From contig JADGKB010000048.1 of assembly GCA_027604185.1 (NCBI GenBank), positions 38,153-102,152 of the forward strand: a stretch of DNA of 64,000 bases, given 5' to 3'. This DNA comes from Boothiomyces macroporosus. Taxonomy: Eukaryota > Chytridiomycota > Chytridiomycetes > Rhizophydiales > Terramycetaceae. Both the position numbers and the translations under genes were made by a program. Of this stretch, positions 20,932 to 29,058 are shown in pieces. The notes beneath the pieces are model-generated. The model searched no databases, had not been told where the DNA came from, and was given only the letters and a program-made list of their open reading frames with translations. Within the stretch, counting starts at the first letter, position 1, and the number at the start of each line of letters is the position of its first letter.

Positions 20932-21435
20932 ATGAAATTCACTCTTGTCTTATCTGCTCTATCCTTTGTATTTACCGCTCCAGTTGCCAACCCAGATACT
21001 AAAGAAATTCTATTAGCACATACCAATGCTGGCGAATTCAAAAATGTACACTCTATCCAAGGATTGACCGATAAAAATCTGTTCCTTGCTGCACACACAC
21101 CAAATGCGCCAAACCCACCAAACTCTTTAGCTGCTCAACAAGCTGCAGGAGGTGCAGGTGCTGCTGCTGGCGGAGCCGCTGGAGGGGCAGCTGGTGGTCT
21201 AGGAGGTGGTCTTGGAAAGATTCTGGGAGGACTACTTGGAAAGCGTGCAGTTCAGTATGAAGATCTTTTTGACGGCCCAGTGGAAAATGGCCAGTTAAAT
21301 GCTGCTGGTTTAGCCGCTGCTAACAGAGCTATGGGCATGCTGCAAAGTATGGCTGCTCAAAACCCAGATGATGCAGATCTCCAGCAAGGTTTAACTGATT
21401 TGCAAGCAATGCTGGATAACCAAAATTCTCAATAA
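20932..21435 (+). CDS. Secreted propeptide protein B (kexin-type site)
   Basis: A single exon of 167 aa, paralogous to the protein at 19788. The signal peptide is MKFTLVLSALSFVFTAP. Shared blocks are LLAHTN, EFKNVH, AAHTPNAPNPPNS, Lys-Arg at residues 104-105 and GQLNAAGLAAANRA. Between the Pro-rich block and the Lys-Arg lies a Gly/Ala-rich spacer (residues about 72-98) where paralogue A has a Ser/Cys-rich one. Cleavage would release a 62-residue, acidic, Ala-rich mature peptide. The frame starts at the ATG of the signal peptide, although it is open further upstream. The TAA is inside AATAAA (21431-21436). Function is unknown; a secreted or wall-associated role is inferred only from the leader and processing site. 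Confidence 0.8.
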   Translation: MKFTLVLSALSFVFTAPVANPDTKEILLAHTNAGEFKNVHSIQGLTDKNLFLAAHTPNAPNPPNSLAAQQAAGGAGAAAGGAAGGAAGGLGGGLGKILGGLLGKRAVQYEDLFDGPVENGQLNAAGLAAANRAMGMLQSMAAQNPDDADLQQGLTDLQAMLDNQNSQ

Positions 21436-21445
21436 ATTGTATAAT

Positions 21446-21823
21446 ATGTTTAAACTCTTGCTACTTTGGAGATTCTTCCTGACACGCGATTCTAAGTTTC
21501 AGGTTGAACCCATTGTTCCCAGATGTTTATATTGGCGCAAGAAAGAACAGCAATTCATGTATGTTTGTACTGTGGTTGCTTCGTTCTTGATATTGCTACA
21601 ACTAACAACAGGAAGGTTGGCAAATGTTCAAATACTGATGAAATGCATACCAAGAAGGCTACCACTAGCCCAACCAGCGTTATACCCAACCAAAGTCATT
21701 AGATGCGATACTGGACCAGCAGAAGTCGAAATGCAAGAACCAATTCAAGTGCCACTATCAAAAAAGTTTACGACAAAGAGCTACGAAGTGCTTGCTGCCA
21801 TTACAGAAAAATCACTTTACTAA
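21446..21823 (+). CDS. Small membrane protein, hypothetical
   Basis: A 125-aa frame from the ATG at 21446, 10 bp after the stop of secreted protein B. It has one hydrophobic segment (VCTVVASFLILLQL) flanked by basic residues, then a Pro-rich part. I do not recognise it. An alternative model removes a 19-nt GT-AG segment (21795-21813) and continues in another frame for about 36 codons to a TGA at 21924, just 8 bp before the next ATG. That segment lacks the usual TAAY branch site, so I keep the unspliced form. The unspliced TAA is followed by TAAA, forming AATAAA (21822-21827), which favours ending here. Confidence 0.45.
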   Translation: MFKLLLLWRFFLTRDSKFQVEPIVPRCLYWRKKEQQFMYVCTVVASFLILLQLTTGRLANVQILMKCIPRRLPLAQPALYPTKVIRCDTGPAEVEMQEPIQVPLSKKFTTKSYEVLAAITEKSLY

Positions 21824-21901
21824 TAAAGAATTATCTCGATTAGTCTGTGTTATACGGGAAATTGTCTTGTGCCAGCTGCGTTCCCTTGAAATTCCAAATT
21901 G

Positions 21902-21926
21902 GTTTCGTGAAAAGTTTCACTGAAAC
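21902..21926. promoter_or_regulatory. Imperfect inverted repeat before the Cys-rich surface protein gene
   Basis: GTTTCGTGAAA at 21902-21912 pairs with TTTCACTGAAAC at 21915-21926, with one extra base in the right arm. It ends 6 bp before the ATG at 21933. It could be an operator-like site or a hairpin in the 5' end of the transcript. The copy is at 56738-56762. Confidence 0.4.
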
Positions 21927-21932
21927 ACTAGA

Positions 21933-22634
21933 ATGATTGCGTTGTTAGTAAGCACCGTCGCTTCCCAATTAGTCCCTTCAACCTTGTCCCCAACAATTAG
22001 TGCAAAGTGCAATACTACATTGGGCTATCAAGGACAAATCCTCAACAGTGCTTGTTTCCCAAACTACAATGTAACCAATCCGCCAACGTCAACTGGAGAC
22101 ATTATTTCAGTGTATAAATCAAATATTCCTAGCATATGCTCTCCAAACTGTGTTAAAGCTATCAATTACTTTCACTCTGCCGTAATGTATGCTTGTCAAG
22201 GCGAGCAAGCGTTTCAAAATTCCAATATCACCCTGCCAGATTTTGCAGTCATCAATTTGATTTCCACTGCTGCATCTTGCGTCCAAGACAGCAACAGCAA
22301 TTACTGTGTCATTGATCAATTGAACATGGCCAGCTCATTTGGTGTTGACATGTCTCAATCATTTGCCGTTGGTGCCTCTGTCGTTCAAAAAGCAATCACC
22401 ACTGCCACTCTCAAGCAAGGTTTGATTTGCTCCAATTGCGCAAAGAATCAATTGGCCGCAATCTCCAACTTGGATGGTGTTGTTGGTCCTTTCTATGACG
22501 CCGTCGTGCAATTGAACAATACCTTCAACAGCAACTGCACTGCATCCAACTTGCAAAAAGATGCTGGCAGTTACGGAGACAAGGCGGTTTTGTCAATTGG
22601 TGCAGTCTTGCTCACACTTGCCATTGCAGTCTAA
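21933..22634 (+). CDS. Cys-rich secreted protein, probably GPI-anchored
   Basis: A single exon of 233 aa. A short hydrophobic N-terminus (MIALLVSTVASQL) acts as a signal peptide. The body has ten or so cysteines, several in pairs such as CSPNC and CSNC, and many Asn-x-Ser/Thr sites suited to N-glycosylation. The C-terminus is a hydrophobic stretch (LSIGAVLLTLAIAV) after a small-residue region, as in GPI-anchor signals. The overall plan resembles Cys-rich GPI proteins of fungal surfaces, but I cannot assign a family. It is convergent with TSR2, 30 bp apart. Confidence 0.7.
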   Translation: MIALLVSTVASQLVPSTLSPTISAKCNTTLGYQGQILNSACFPNYNVTNPPTSTGDIISVYKSNIPSICSPNCVKAINYFHSAVMYACQGEQAFQNSNITLPDFAVINLISTAASCVQDSNSNYCVIDQLNMASSFGVDMSQSFAVGASVVQKAITTATLKQGLICSNCAKNQLAAISNLDGVVGPFYDAVVQLNNTFNSNCTASNLQKDAGSYGDKAVLSIGAVLLTLAIAV

Positions 22635-22664
22635 ATAGAAATATAAATACTTTATTTTCGAATT

Positions 22665-23195
22665 TCATTTTCTTCCCTTCTTTTTTCTAACTACTAATTC
22701 AAATCCGTCTTCATCAATAATCGGCTCTGGCTTTGTGTACACTGGAGTATCCACTTGCATTTCAACATCCATATTTTCGTCATTTTCCATATCAGAATCA
22801 GAAGCCCCTTCATCAACAACTACCTTTGATACTACTTTCTTTCCACGCTTTAGCGCATCTCTCATGGATTGCAAAGATGTCAAATCCGAGTTTATGACAA
22901 TTTCACCAAAGAGTTTCAGCAGGTGGACAGATACTTGATACGGAGAATTATCTTCACAAAAACAATCCAACTGCTCTTCCATGAAACTTTCAAAGTTGTT
23001 TGATAGTTCGTCAGCATGAATTTGTCCATTATGTTCTTTGAAAAATTCCAAGGTTCCTTCCAGCAAGTCCTTTTGTGGAGTCTGTCCAGTGTATGGAGAG
23101 TTGTCGATTGCGATTTGAAGTGCTGTCCATTTGGTAAATACTATATCGACTGCTTCTTGGAAGAGTGTCCACCTTTCACTAACAAGTAATGCCAT
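22665..23195 (-). CDS. TSR2: Pre-rRNA-processing protein TSR2
   Basis: A single exon of 176 aa. The TSR2 family core is present: the segment FTKWTALQIAIDN near residue 20 (WGG-motif region), an acidic middle, and the C-terminal DEDGFELVVRKKKGRK. TSR2 escorts ribosomal protein eS26 to pre-40S particles. The start is the first ATG of the domain frame. No introns are seen. Plus-strand coding potential begins directly beyond its start (see 23199). Confidence 0.88.
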   Translation of the reverse strand: MALLVSERWTLFQEAVDIVFTKWTALQIAIDNSPYTGQTPQKDLLEGTLEFFKEHNGQIHADELSNNFESFMEEQLDCFCEDNSPYQVSVHLLKLFGEIVINSDLTSLQSMRDALKRGKKVVSKVVVDEGASDSDMENDENMDVEMQVDTPVYTKPEPIIDEDGFELVVRKKKGRK

Positions 23196-23198
23196 TGA

Positions 23199-23399
23199 AA
23201 AAAAAAAGAAAAAAAGTGTAGTTTCATCAATGCCTCAATCCTATGGAATATCTCTTTAAAAGAATTACTACTAGAACCAACCTTTGATGTACTGAATGAC
23301 TTTGTGCTTGATGTAAATCAAATTATTGAAGGGGCAATGGATGTTGACTGCCTCACCAATGCATTCGCTATTAAAGGCGGATATTTATTTGCTAATTAA
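23199..23399 (+). other. Unresolved open frame without ATG after a poly-A tract
   Basis: A frame of about 66 codons with protein-like content (ASILWNISLKELLLEP, then DVLNDFVLDVNQIIEG) ends in TAA at 23399. It has no usable early ATG. An ATG at 23189, antisense inside the start of TSR2, is followed by a run of ten A, a G and seven A in the wrong frame; one A fewer would join the two. An alternative 19-nt GT-AG segment within the frame would shift it to a different end near 23430. I do not recognise a family. The copy is at 58035-58235. Confidence 0.3.
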
Positions 23400-23483
23400 T
23401 TTGAACTGGGATGATAATTCATCCAAACCCAAGTGAATAGTAATTATCGAGTCAGAGTGGCGCACAGAAAAAGTTTTCTAAAA

Positions 23484-23918
23484 ATGCCAAAGAACAAGGG
23501 AAAAGGAGGTAAAAATCACAAGAGAGGAAAGAACGACAGTGAAGGAGACAAGAGAGAACTGGTATTCAAAGAAGATGGACAAGAATACGCTGTTGTTGAA
23601 AAGATGTTGGGTAACGGATGGTTAGCAGCTGCTTGTGCAGATGGTGAAAAGAGGATGGCACACATTAGAGGAGCATTCAGAAAGAAAGTCTGGATCAACG
23701 TCGGAGATGTTATATTATTGGGTCTAAGAGATTATCAAGAAGAGAAAGCTGATGTTATATTGAAATATACTCCGGACGAAGCCCGTCTATTAAAGAGTTA
23801 CGGTGAATTGGCAGATAGCGTAAAGATTAATGAAAATGACGAAGGGGAAGGAGAAGAAGAAGGTAGCGTATTATTAACCATAGATGTTGATGTTGAATTT
23901 GATATCGATGACATTTAA
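23484..23918 (+). CDS. Translation initiation factor eIF1A
   Basis: A single exon of 144 aa, the same length as animal and fungal eIF1A. The basic N-terminal tail [16 protein letters not shown] is diagnostic. The OB fold carries [13 protein letters not shown] and the [10 protein letters not shown] strand, and the acidic C-terminal tail ends FDIDDI. eIF1A binds the 40S A site and, with eIF1, supports scanning and start-codon choice. The start is the ATG of the conserved tail, although the frame is open 51 bp further upstream. An AATAAA follows the stop by about a dozen bases. Confidence 0.95.
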   Translation: MPKNKGKGGKNHKRGKNDSEGDKRELVFKEDGQEYAVVEKMLGNGWLAAACADGEKRMAHIRGAFRKKVWINVGDVILLGLRDYQEEKADVILKYTPDEARLLKSYGELADSVKINENDEGEGEEEGSVLLTIDVDVEFDIDDI

Positions 23919-24083
23919 AATGTTTTTAATAAACCAATTCTGTGAGCTTTTCTGTATTTACATCAGTGGTTTCAACGAGGGCTTTCAGAATAATTATGAA
24001 CATCAGCAAAGGTGTCTACTCTAGTTCAGAGCAATTTATATGGTGTATCCAATGGCACTCGCATTTTTCTTTGCCACTTGAAA

Positions 24084-25244
24084 ATGAATTTTTCAGCAGC
24101 ACTATCTCAATATTACGGAGAATACTTGATTCTAACATTAATTGTACTCGCAGGATTGCCAATTACCGGTTTGTTGGGTGTAATTTTGAACTGGAAGCTG
24201 TCGCTGTCTTACAACCAGAAATCTGTCAGTAAAAAAGTACGAGGAAAGCACTGCTTGGTAACTGGTGCTTCCCAAGGGCTTGGAAAAGCCACTGCGATTG
24301 AATTGGTTAAAGCTGGGGCTCACGTAACCATTATTGCGAGAGGAAAGAAAGATCCAAAAACTGGCATATCCTCATTGGACTCTGTAGTAAAGGAATTGGA
24401 ATTGTCCAAAGTAAACCCAGATCAAATTATTCAGTTCTTTGCAGTAGACTTGACTGTATACGATAAAGTAGTAGAAATGTTTGAAAAGCTGTTTGAACAA
24501 GGACACAACCCAGAATTCTTGTTTTGCAATGCTGGATCAGCGACACCTGGATTATTCATTGACCAGTTACCGGTTCAAAACAAGGAAAAGTATGAAGAGG
24601 GCGAGCACGAATGGATGATGAAATCAAACTATTTCACTCATGTCAATGTAATCCGTGCATTGTTGCAAGTAGCTAGAAAGGGAGAATCAACTGAAGAAGA
24701 TTCTATTTGCGGGATATCTTCAAAGATAGCAATTAAATTGCCAAAATCTATCATTTTGGTTGGTAGCGTTCTTTCCACTCTGTCTTTTGTTGGATTTTCT
24801 GCCTATTCGGCAAGGTATTCCCAATTAATGATAGTAAATATGCAATCAGAGGATTTGCAGATGCAATGAGAAGCGAAATGAAACCATTAGGAGTACACGT
24901 TGGCATTTACTACCCAGGTAATATGGCAACTCCAGGTTTTGAAATAGAAAATGAAACCAAGCCAAAGATCACTGCCAAGATTGAAGGTTCAAGTGAAACC
25001 GTTTCTGCAAAGAGTGCAGCAGAGTCATTACTAGCTGGGTTTGACCGCAACTTGTTTTATTACTCTAACGACTTGTTGGGTGAATTGGCACGCGTATCTG
25101 TTAACGGTGGTAATCCAAGACCCTATCCTGTTGTCGAAGTAATATTATTTAACATAGATTTTGGCTACTCCTCTATTAGCTACCATTTTCACTGTTTGGG
25201 CTGCAATCACTGACATGGAAATCAAGTCATTCTACAAGAAATAA
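24084..25244 (+). CDS. 3-ketodihydrosphingosine reductase (KDSR/TSC10)
   Basis: Exons are 24084-24814, 24835-25138 and 25158-25244, giving 373 aa with 20-nt and 19-nt introns. An N-terminal transmembrane helix lies at about residues 12-36. The SDR cofactor motif TGASQGLG follows the helix, then the CNAG segment. The catalytic YSASK is built across the first splice (its Ser codon is split). The C-terminal exon adds a second hydrophobic stretch. The enzyme makes dihydrosphingosine in the ER, the second step of sphingolipid synthesis. The start is the first ATG of the membrane helix frame. The TAA is inside AATAAA (25240-25245). It is convergent with UNC119. Confidence 0.92.
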
Positions 25245-25301
25245 ACGCTTGCAAATAACACTTGCAAATAATAGTTGAATTTCTTTATTACAGTACTGCT
25301 G

Positions 25302-25924
25302 TTACACGTAAGAGTAGCTAGCTTTGTTTTGCAGTACCAACTTGTTGTCTATAAAATAAAACGAATCCGAAACAACATTTCCATCTCTAATCATTTCATT
25401 TTCTACATTAAATACAAAAACTTGTATCTACATCCAATTCCGGCATATCATAGACACTTTCCCATGTATTAACTGTATTCGGAATACAAAATCCAAAAGT
25501 AAAGTCGTACGATCTAAGCAGTTTATCTTTGAAATAGTGACGTTCAATCATTCTCAAGCTCTTGATTTCTTTTGGTCCGACTGCAAACACCAGTCTTGTT
25601 AATCAATATTACTTTGTTTGGATTTCTTTGGCGTCAAGGAAATCTTGAGGGAATTGATAAGATATTACTCGTGCTTCAGTTTCATTTGTATCATTGTCTT
25701 CCCATTGGATAGCGTCTGGTCGTTTGACATGAAACAATGTCTGGTTTTTCGTCTTGTTTTTGATTTGGAATTCAATAAACTAGGATTAAATAAGAATACC
25801 AAGAATGATTTGTAGCCTATATCAGAGCAGATGAACTGGGTTAGTAAGTAGTACGTCTGCGGTTGGTTTATTGAATCTAGATTAATAGATTGTACGATAA
25901 GACTGTTTCTGGCGTAATGTTCAT
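25302..25924 (-). CDS. UNC119 lipid-binding chaperone
   Basis: Six exons, 5' to 3': 25924-25896, 25876-25855, 25835-25800, 25779-25613, 25594-25422, 25402-25302, giving 175 aa. Introns are 19, 19, 20, 18 and 19 nt; the 18-nt one is the shortest in the window. The whole UNC119 fold is recovered only after splicing: NITPETVLSFNKPT, SYQFPQDFL, RMIERHYFKDKLL, FGFCIPN and SDSFYFIDNKLV. UNC119 extracts myristoylated proteins from membranes and releases them in cilia under ARL3 control. With the TMEM17-like gene it points to a ciliated organism. Exons of 29, 22 and 36 nt are unusually small. Confidence 0.93.
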
Positions 25925-26036
25925 TCAAACGCGTATAATTTTCAAAATTTTTAAATAGACAATAGTTTAGAGTTATTTTAAACGTGTGGAAAAACAAAAA
26001 ACAAATCCATTATTTACCAAATATCATGGATGGCAC

Positions 26037-26044
26037 TATAAATA
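26037..26044 (+). promoter_or_regulatory. TATA box of the 116-aa orphan gene
   Basis: TATAAATA lies 29 bp before the ATG at 26066. This spacing supports that ATG as the real start. The copy is at 60873-60880. Confidence 0.45.
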
Positions 26045-26065
26045 CTACTAGATAAGAAGCTCTTT

Positions 26066-26416
26066 ATGAAAGAACCGCCTTATAAATACAGTTTTAAACC
26101 AAAGAGAAATCTGCTACCAGAAATACAATCAATCTATTTGCCAAAAAAGCAAAAAAAGGAAGTCAAAGAACTAAATCATCAGCCAATAAGAGTAAAGTCG
26201 GTAGAGCCTCAGACTAGAATTAAAATTAAAGAATTAAGGAATCTTGAAGGTGCGTATCCCACAAAAAAATTTGTTGAAAATCCTGTTGTTGTTAAAAAGT
26301 GGCCATTGAATAGAGATGAAGAGTTGTTTATTCGGGCAAGAGCCAATAGACAGCACGGGATGCAGAGCGAGCATCTCGCACAAGCAGCGCTGGATATAGT
26401 TCACTCAAGAACATAA
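26066..26416 (+). CDS. Orphan 116-aa basic protein
   Basis: A single exon from the ATG 29 bp downstream of a TATA box. The protein is basic, with Lys/Arg-rich stretches (KPKRN, KKQKKEVKE) and a recurring Pro/Tyr pattern (PPYKYSF, GAYPTKKF). The C-terminal third is helical and mixed in charge (DEELFIRARANRQHG). There is no signal peptide or membrane segment. Short basic proteins of this look include microtubule-associated ciliary proteins, but I have no family match, so that is only a thought. The copy is identical. Confidence 0.6.
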   Translation: MKEPPYKYSFKPKRNLLPEIQSIYLPKKQKKEVKELNHQPIRVKSVEPQTRIKIKELRNLEGAYPTKKFVENPVVVKKWPLNRDEELFIRARANRQHGMQSEHLAQAALDIVHSRT

Positions 26417-26659
26417 AAAAATTCGTTGTTTTCTATTTATTCGTGTGTTTCTGTTAGTATTTGGAAAGAGTTTGTTTGCTTGTACCATATTTCTCTGCAA
26501 AAAAGTTTTTAACCTTACACCAACTGGAGTAATCCGAAGGATATACATACTCTGCGCTACTGTACAACCTTGGAATGCTGTGGACCTCTAAAAATGTGAC
26601 TCAAGGACAGCAATAATTAAAATTTTGCTTAAAATTTTTTTGCCAAATTTTGAAACGAA

Positions 26660-27598
26660 ATGGCGCAGTTATTAGAAGTCAAGACAGCACTGACAGCACT
26701 ACAGGAAGAAATTAATGAAGCAAAGGAAGATATGAAAAAAGCGAAAATACAGTTGGAGAAAGCTATTGAAGAAGGAAAACCCGAATCTATTCTTGCAAGT
26801 CTCAAAAGTCTTTATGAAGGAGCTGTATCAAACCTCACCCGTTTGGGTCAAGAGAAAACAGAATTACTTAAAGAAAAACAAATGATTTTTTCAACCATAA
26901 ACAACGCAACAGAGTTGACAACACCAAGGAAAAGAACTCGTTCCGCATCCAGCGGCGTTAGCGTAAAATCCAACAAATCCGAACTTACTCAGGATGCATT
27001 CAAAAAGAGAGTTCGTTCGAGAGACGATAATTGTTGTGTTTTTACTAGAAAGGGTGTAATGGAATCCGATGCTTGCCATATTGTCGGAAAGGAATTTTTC
27101 CAGAAAAATGATTTCCAACAAACAATTATTAGTGATAAAATATTTGATATGGCTTTTCCAGAAAGTTGTGCAATAATGGAGCATCGTATAATGGACGTCC
27201 GCAACGGTATTTTGATGTGGAAACCTCTGCATGAAGCGTTTGATAGTTATTACTTCACAATTGTCAAAGGAGATGACTGCACGTATTCTGTTATAACCCT
27301 ACCCACTTATTTAATTGATTCTGATAATAAGGAATTACAATTAGAAGTTGAAAAATTATCAAACAGAAAGTTTTCATACAGTGATGAGAAGAAAGAGCAA
27401 GCACCAGGAGAAAAGTTTTTAAAGTTTCACAACTATATTTTTGAAAAGAACAAGTTGCGTCTTCAAGCAAAGGCTGAGGACATGGAATTGGAAGATGAAG
27501 ATTCTGTTCAGACAATTGCCATGGAGATTGCAGAAAGTAAGGAGAAGATTGCCTTTTTTGAGACTTTGTCCTCTCAAACAGTAAATAAAATTATTTAA
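26660..27598 (+). CDS. Coiled-coil protein with HNH_2-type endonuclease domain
   Basis: A single exon of 312 aa. Residues about 7-77 form a coiled coil rich in Glu and Lys. A basic, Ser-rich linker (TPRKRTRSASS) follows. From about residue 112 an HNH-like domain appears: FKKRVRSRDDNCC, the DACHIV histidine motif, and RNGILMWKPLHEAFDSYYF, which carries the Asn, second His and FD of the HNH_2 pattern. HNH domains usually cut DNA. In fungi and oomycetes such domains occur in expanded families, including mobile-element and secreted effector proteins; I see no signal peptide here. The gene lacks introns, unlike most neighbours, which could reflect recent arrival. Confidence 0.75.
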   Translation: MAQLLEVKTALTALQEEINEAKEDMKKAKIQLEKAIEEGKPESILASLKSLYEGAVSNLTRLGQEKTELLKEKQMIFSTINNATELTTPRKRTRSASSGVSVKSNKSELTQDAFKKRVRSRDDNCCVFTRKGVMESDACHIVGKEFFQKNDFQQTIISDKIFDMAFPESCAIMEHRIMDVRNGILMWKPLHEAFDSYYFTIVKGDDCTYSVITLPTYLIDSDNKELQLEVEKLSNRKFSYSDEKKEQAPGEKFLKFHNYIFEKNKLRLQAKAEDMELEDEDSVQTIAMEIAESKEKIAFFETLSSQTVNKII

Positions 27599-28212
27599 TG
27601 CCTATAAATGTCAAGTACGTTTTATGTAATGAAATATTTAACCGACAAGAATACTAGAGAATATGAGAAAATTATGTAATATTCGTGCTGTTACAAAGGA
27701 TTCTTCTGGTCAATTTAATAACTCATCAATTGTATCAGACTCTTATATCTATGGTTCAAGATATCCGAGAAATAAGCTAATTACATCTACCCCAGAAACC
27801 ATCTACCAACAACCAGTAACTACTTAGGCTTTATCATACGATGCAGTATTCAATGTTTGATTAGAGAGTGTAATCTTGCAAGTACCAGATTTTCAAGGGG
27901 TTTGAATTGAGGGGTAAAAAGAGAAAGTTGCTACAACCCCATTGTTTTTCGAAGGTAAATGGCTAGTGCAAAAGCAAAGGAACAAGTTTTTGAAAAGTTT
28001 GTAAATGTAATTGTGTTTGGAAGGCGTTGTGGGGTGCATTTCCTAACTATCTCTGAAGTAGTACACGCTGCATATTGCTGCCTATTCCTTGGAATAAATA
28101 TTTAAATAGAAAGGTAAATTAGTTTACTTTGATCACAAATAACACTAGAGATTTGTAAACCCAAATTGTCCCTGCTGTATCAAGTGGCTGATTGTGGCTA
28201 AAAATTTCTTTC
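27599..28212. other. 614-bp stretch with only short frames
   Basis: It holds an ATG frame of 54 codons at 27663-27827 with no recognisable features, and the possible microprotein at 27959-28105. The remainder is AT-rich with no repeat or RNA gene that I can identify. The copy spans 62435-63048. Confidence 0.4.
27959..28105 (+). CDS. Possible single-helix microprotein (48 or 37 aa)
   Basis: An ATG frame encodes a Lys-rich start (MASAKAKEQVFEKF) and a hydrophobic end (HAAYCCLFLGI). Removing a 33-nt GT-AG segment with a CTAAC (28026-28058) keeps the frame and gives 37 aa with a helix loosely like mitochondrial Tom7 or other tail-anchored microproteins. That segment has no in-frame stop, unlike every trusted 3n intron here, so splicing is doubtful. 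The assignment is very tentative. Confidence 0.25.
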   Translation: MASAKAKEQVFEKFVNVIVFGRRCGVHFLTISEVVHAAYCCLFLGINI

Positions 28213-28938
28213 ATGGCAAAAGAATTACTAAAGCAAGAACTGCTCTTGTTGAAAGAAAAGACTGAATTCAAGCTCTCAAAACAAAATGATCAATTCCACT
28301 TGTTGCTAAAGATTTTCAAAGACACTCAATTCGACCTACAAGAATTAAATCTCTTGTTAATGATAAATGTAGATCCAATAGAAATACAATTGGATTTACC
28401 ATTGGATAAAAACAATATACCGATGGAGCTGAAAACCAAAATCCTGGATAAAATCGAACCGTTTTACTTTAATTTATTGGGGAAATTCAGTGGATGGAAA
28501 CTAGTACAGTTTTACGATTATCTATTCAACAATTTCACTGAATTGCTCTCTCTTGAACCATCTTGTCTGGAAATGTACTTGGGAACATCGTCGACTGGTG
28601 AATCACAACGAAGATACACTATAATCAACACTACACTAGAAATCATTCAAGGAAGCGAATCGGAACCAGAGAGCGATGAAGAGTACTGGCAGCGACAAAA
28701 AGAGTTGGAATTAGAAAGACAGGAAAGGGAGCTAAAGATGCTTGGAGAACAGAGAAAGAATGAGGCAATGAATGATCCTGGATTGTACACCAAAGAGCGA
28801 ATCTTGAGTAGAAAAGAAAGAGAAGAATTAAAAAAGGCAAAGAACAAGCAAGGAGTGAGGATGAGAAAGACTGGTAAATTGTTTTTGATTCTAGGTCCAA
28901 AGAGAAAGAAGTACGTTCCTCCATCTGAAGAGAAATAA
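28213..28938 (+). CDS. Orphan 241-aa protein with basic coiled-coil tail
   Basis: The frame runs from the ATG at 28213 to TAA at 28938. The N-terminal half is helical and Leu-rich (ELLLLKEKTEFKL, ELNLLLMINVDP). An acidic hinge (SESEPESDEEYW) leads to a long charged coiled coil (QKELELERQEREL) and a basic end (GPKRKKYVPPSEEK). It could be a nuclear or RNA-processing factor, but I have no family. A 21-nt stretch (28874-28894) has intron-like ends GTAAAT and TTCTAG, is a multiple of three and has no in-frame stop, so it may be spliced (234 aa) or translated. Confidence 0.65.
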   Translation: MAKELLKQELLLLKEKTEFKLSKQNDQFHLLLKIFKDTQFDLQELNLLLMINVDPIEIQLDLPLDKNNIPMELKTKILDKIEPFYFNLLGKFSGWKLVQFYDYLFNNFTELLSLEPSCLEMYLGTSSTGESQRRYTIINTTLEIIQGSESEPESDEEYWQRQKELELERQERELKMLGEQRKNEAMNDPGLYTKERILSRKEREELKKAKNKQGVRMRKTGKLFLILGPKRKKYVPPSEEK

Positions 28939-29058
28939 TAATTTTAATTCACTTTTTTTAATGGTTGAGTAAATACCAGAGTTAAAAGTTACTGTGTAAA
29001 GAGTAAGCGAGTTGAAGTAGTAGTAATTATTGCTTTTAATCAGAGTCTATGGGGGGTT

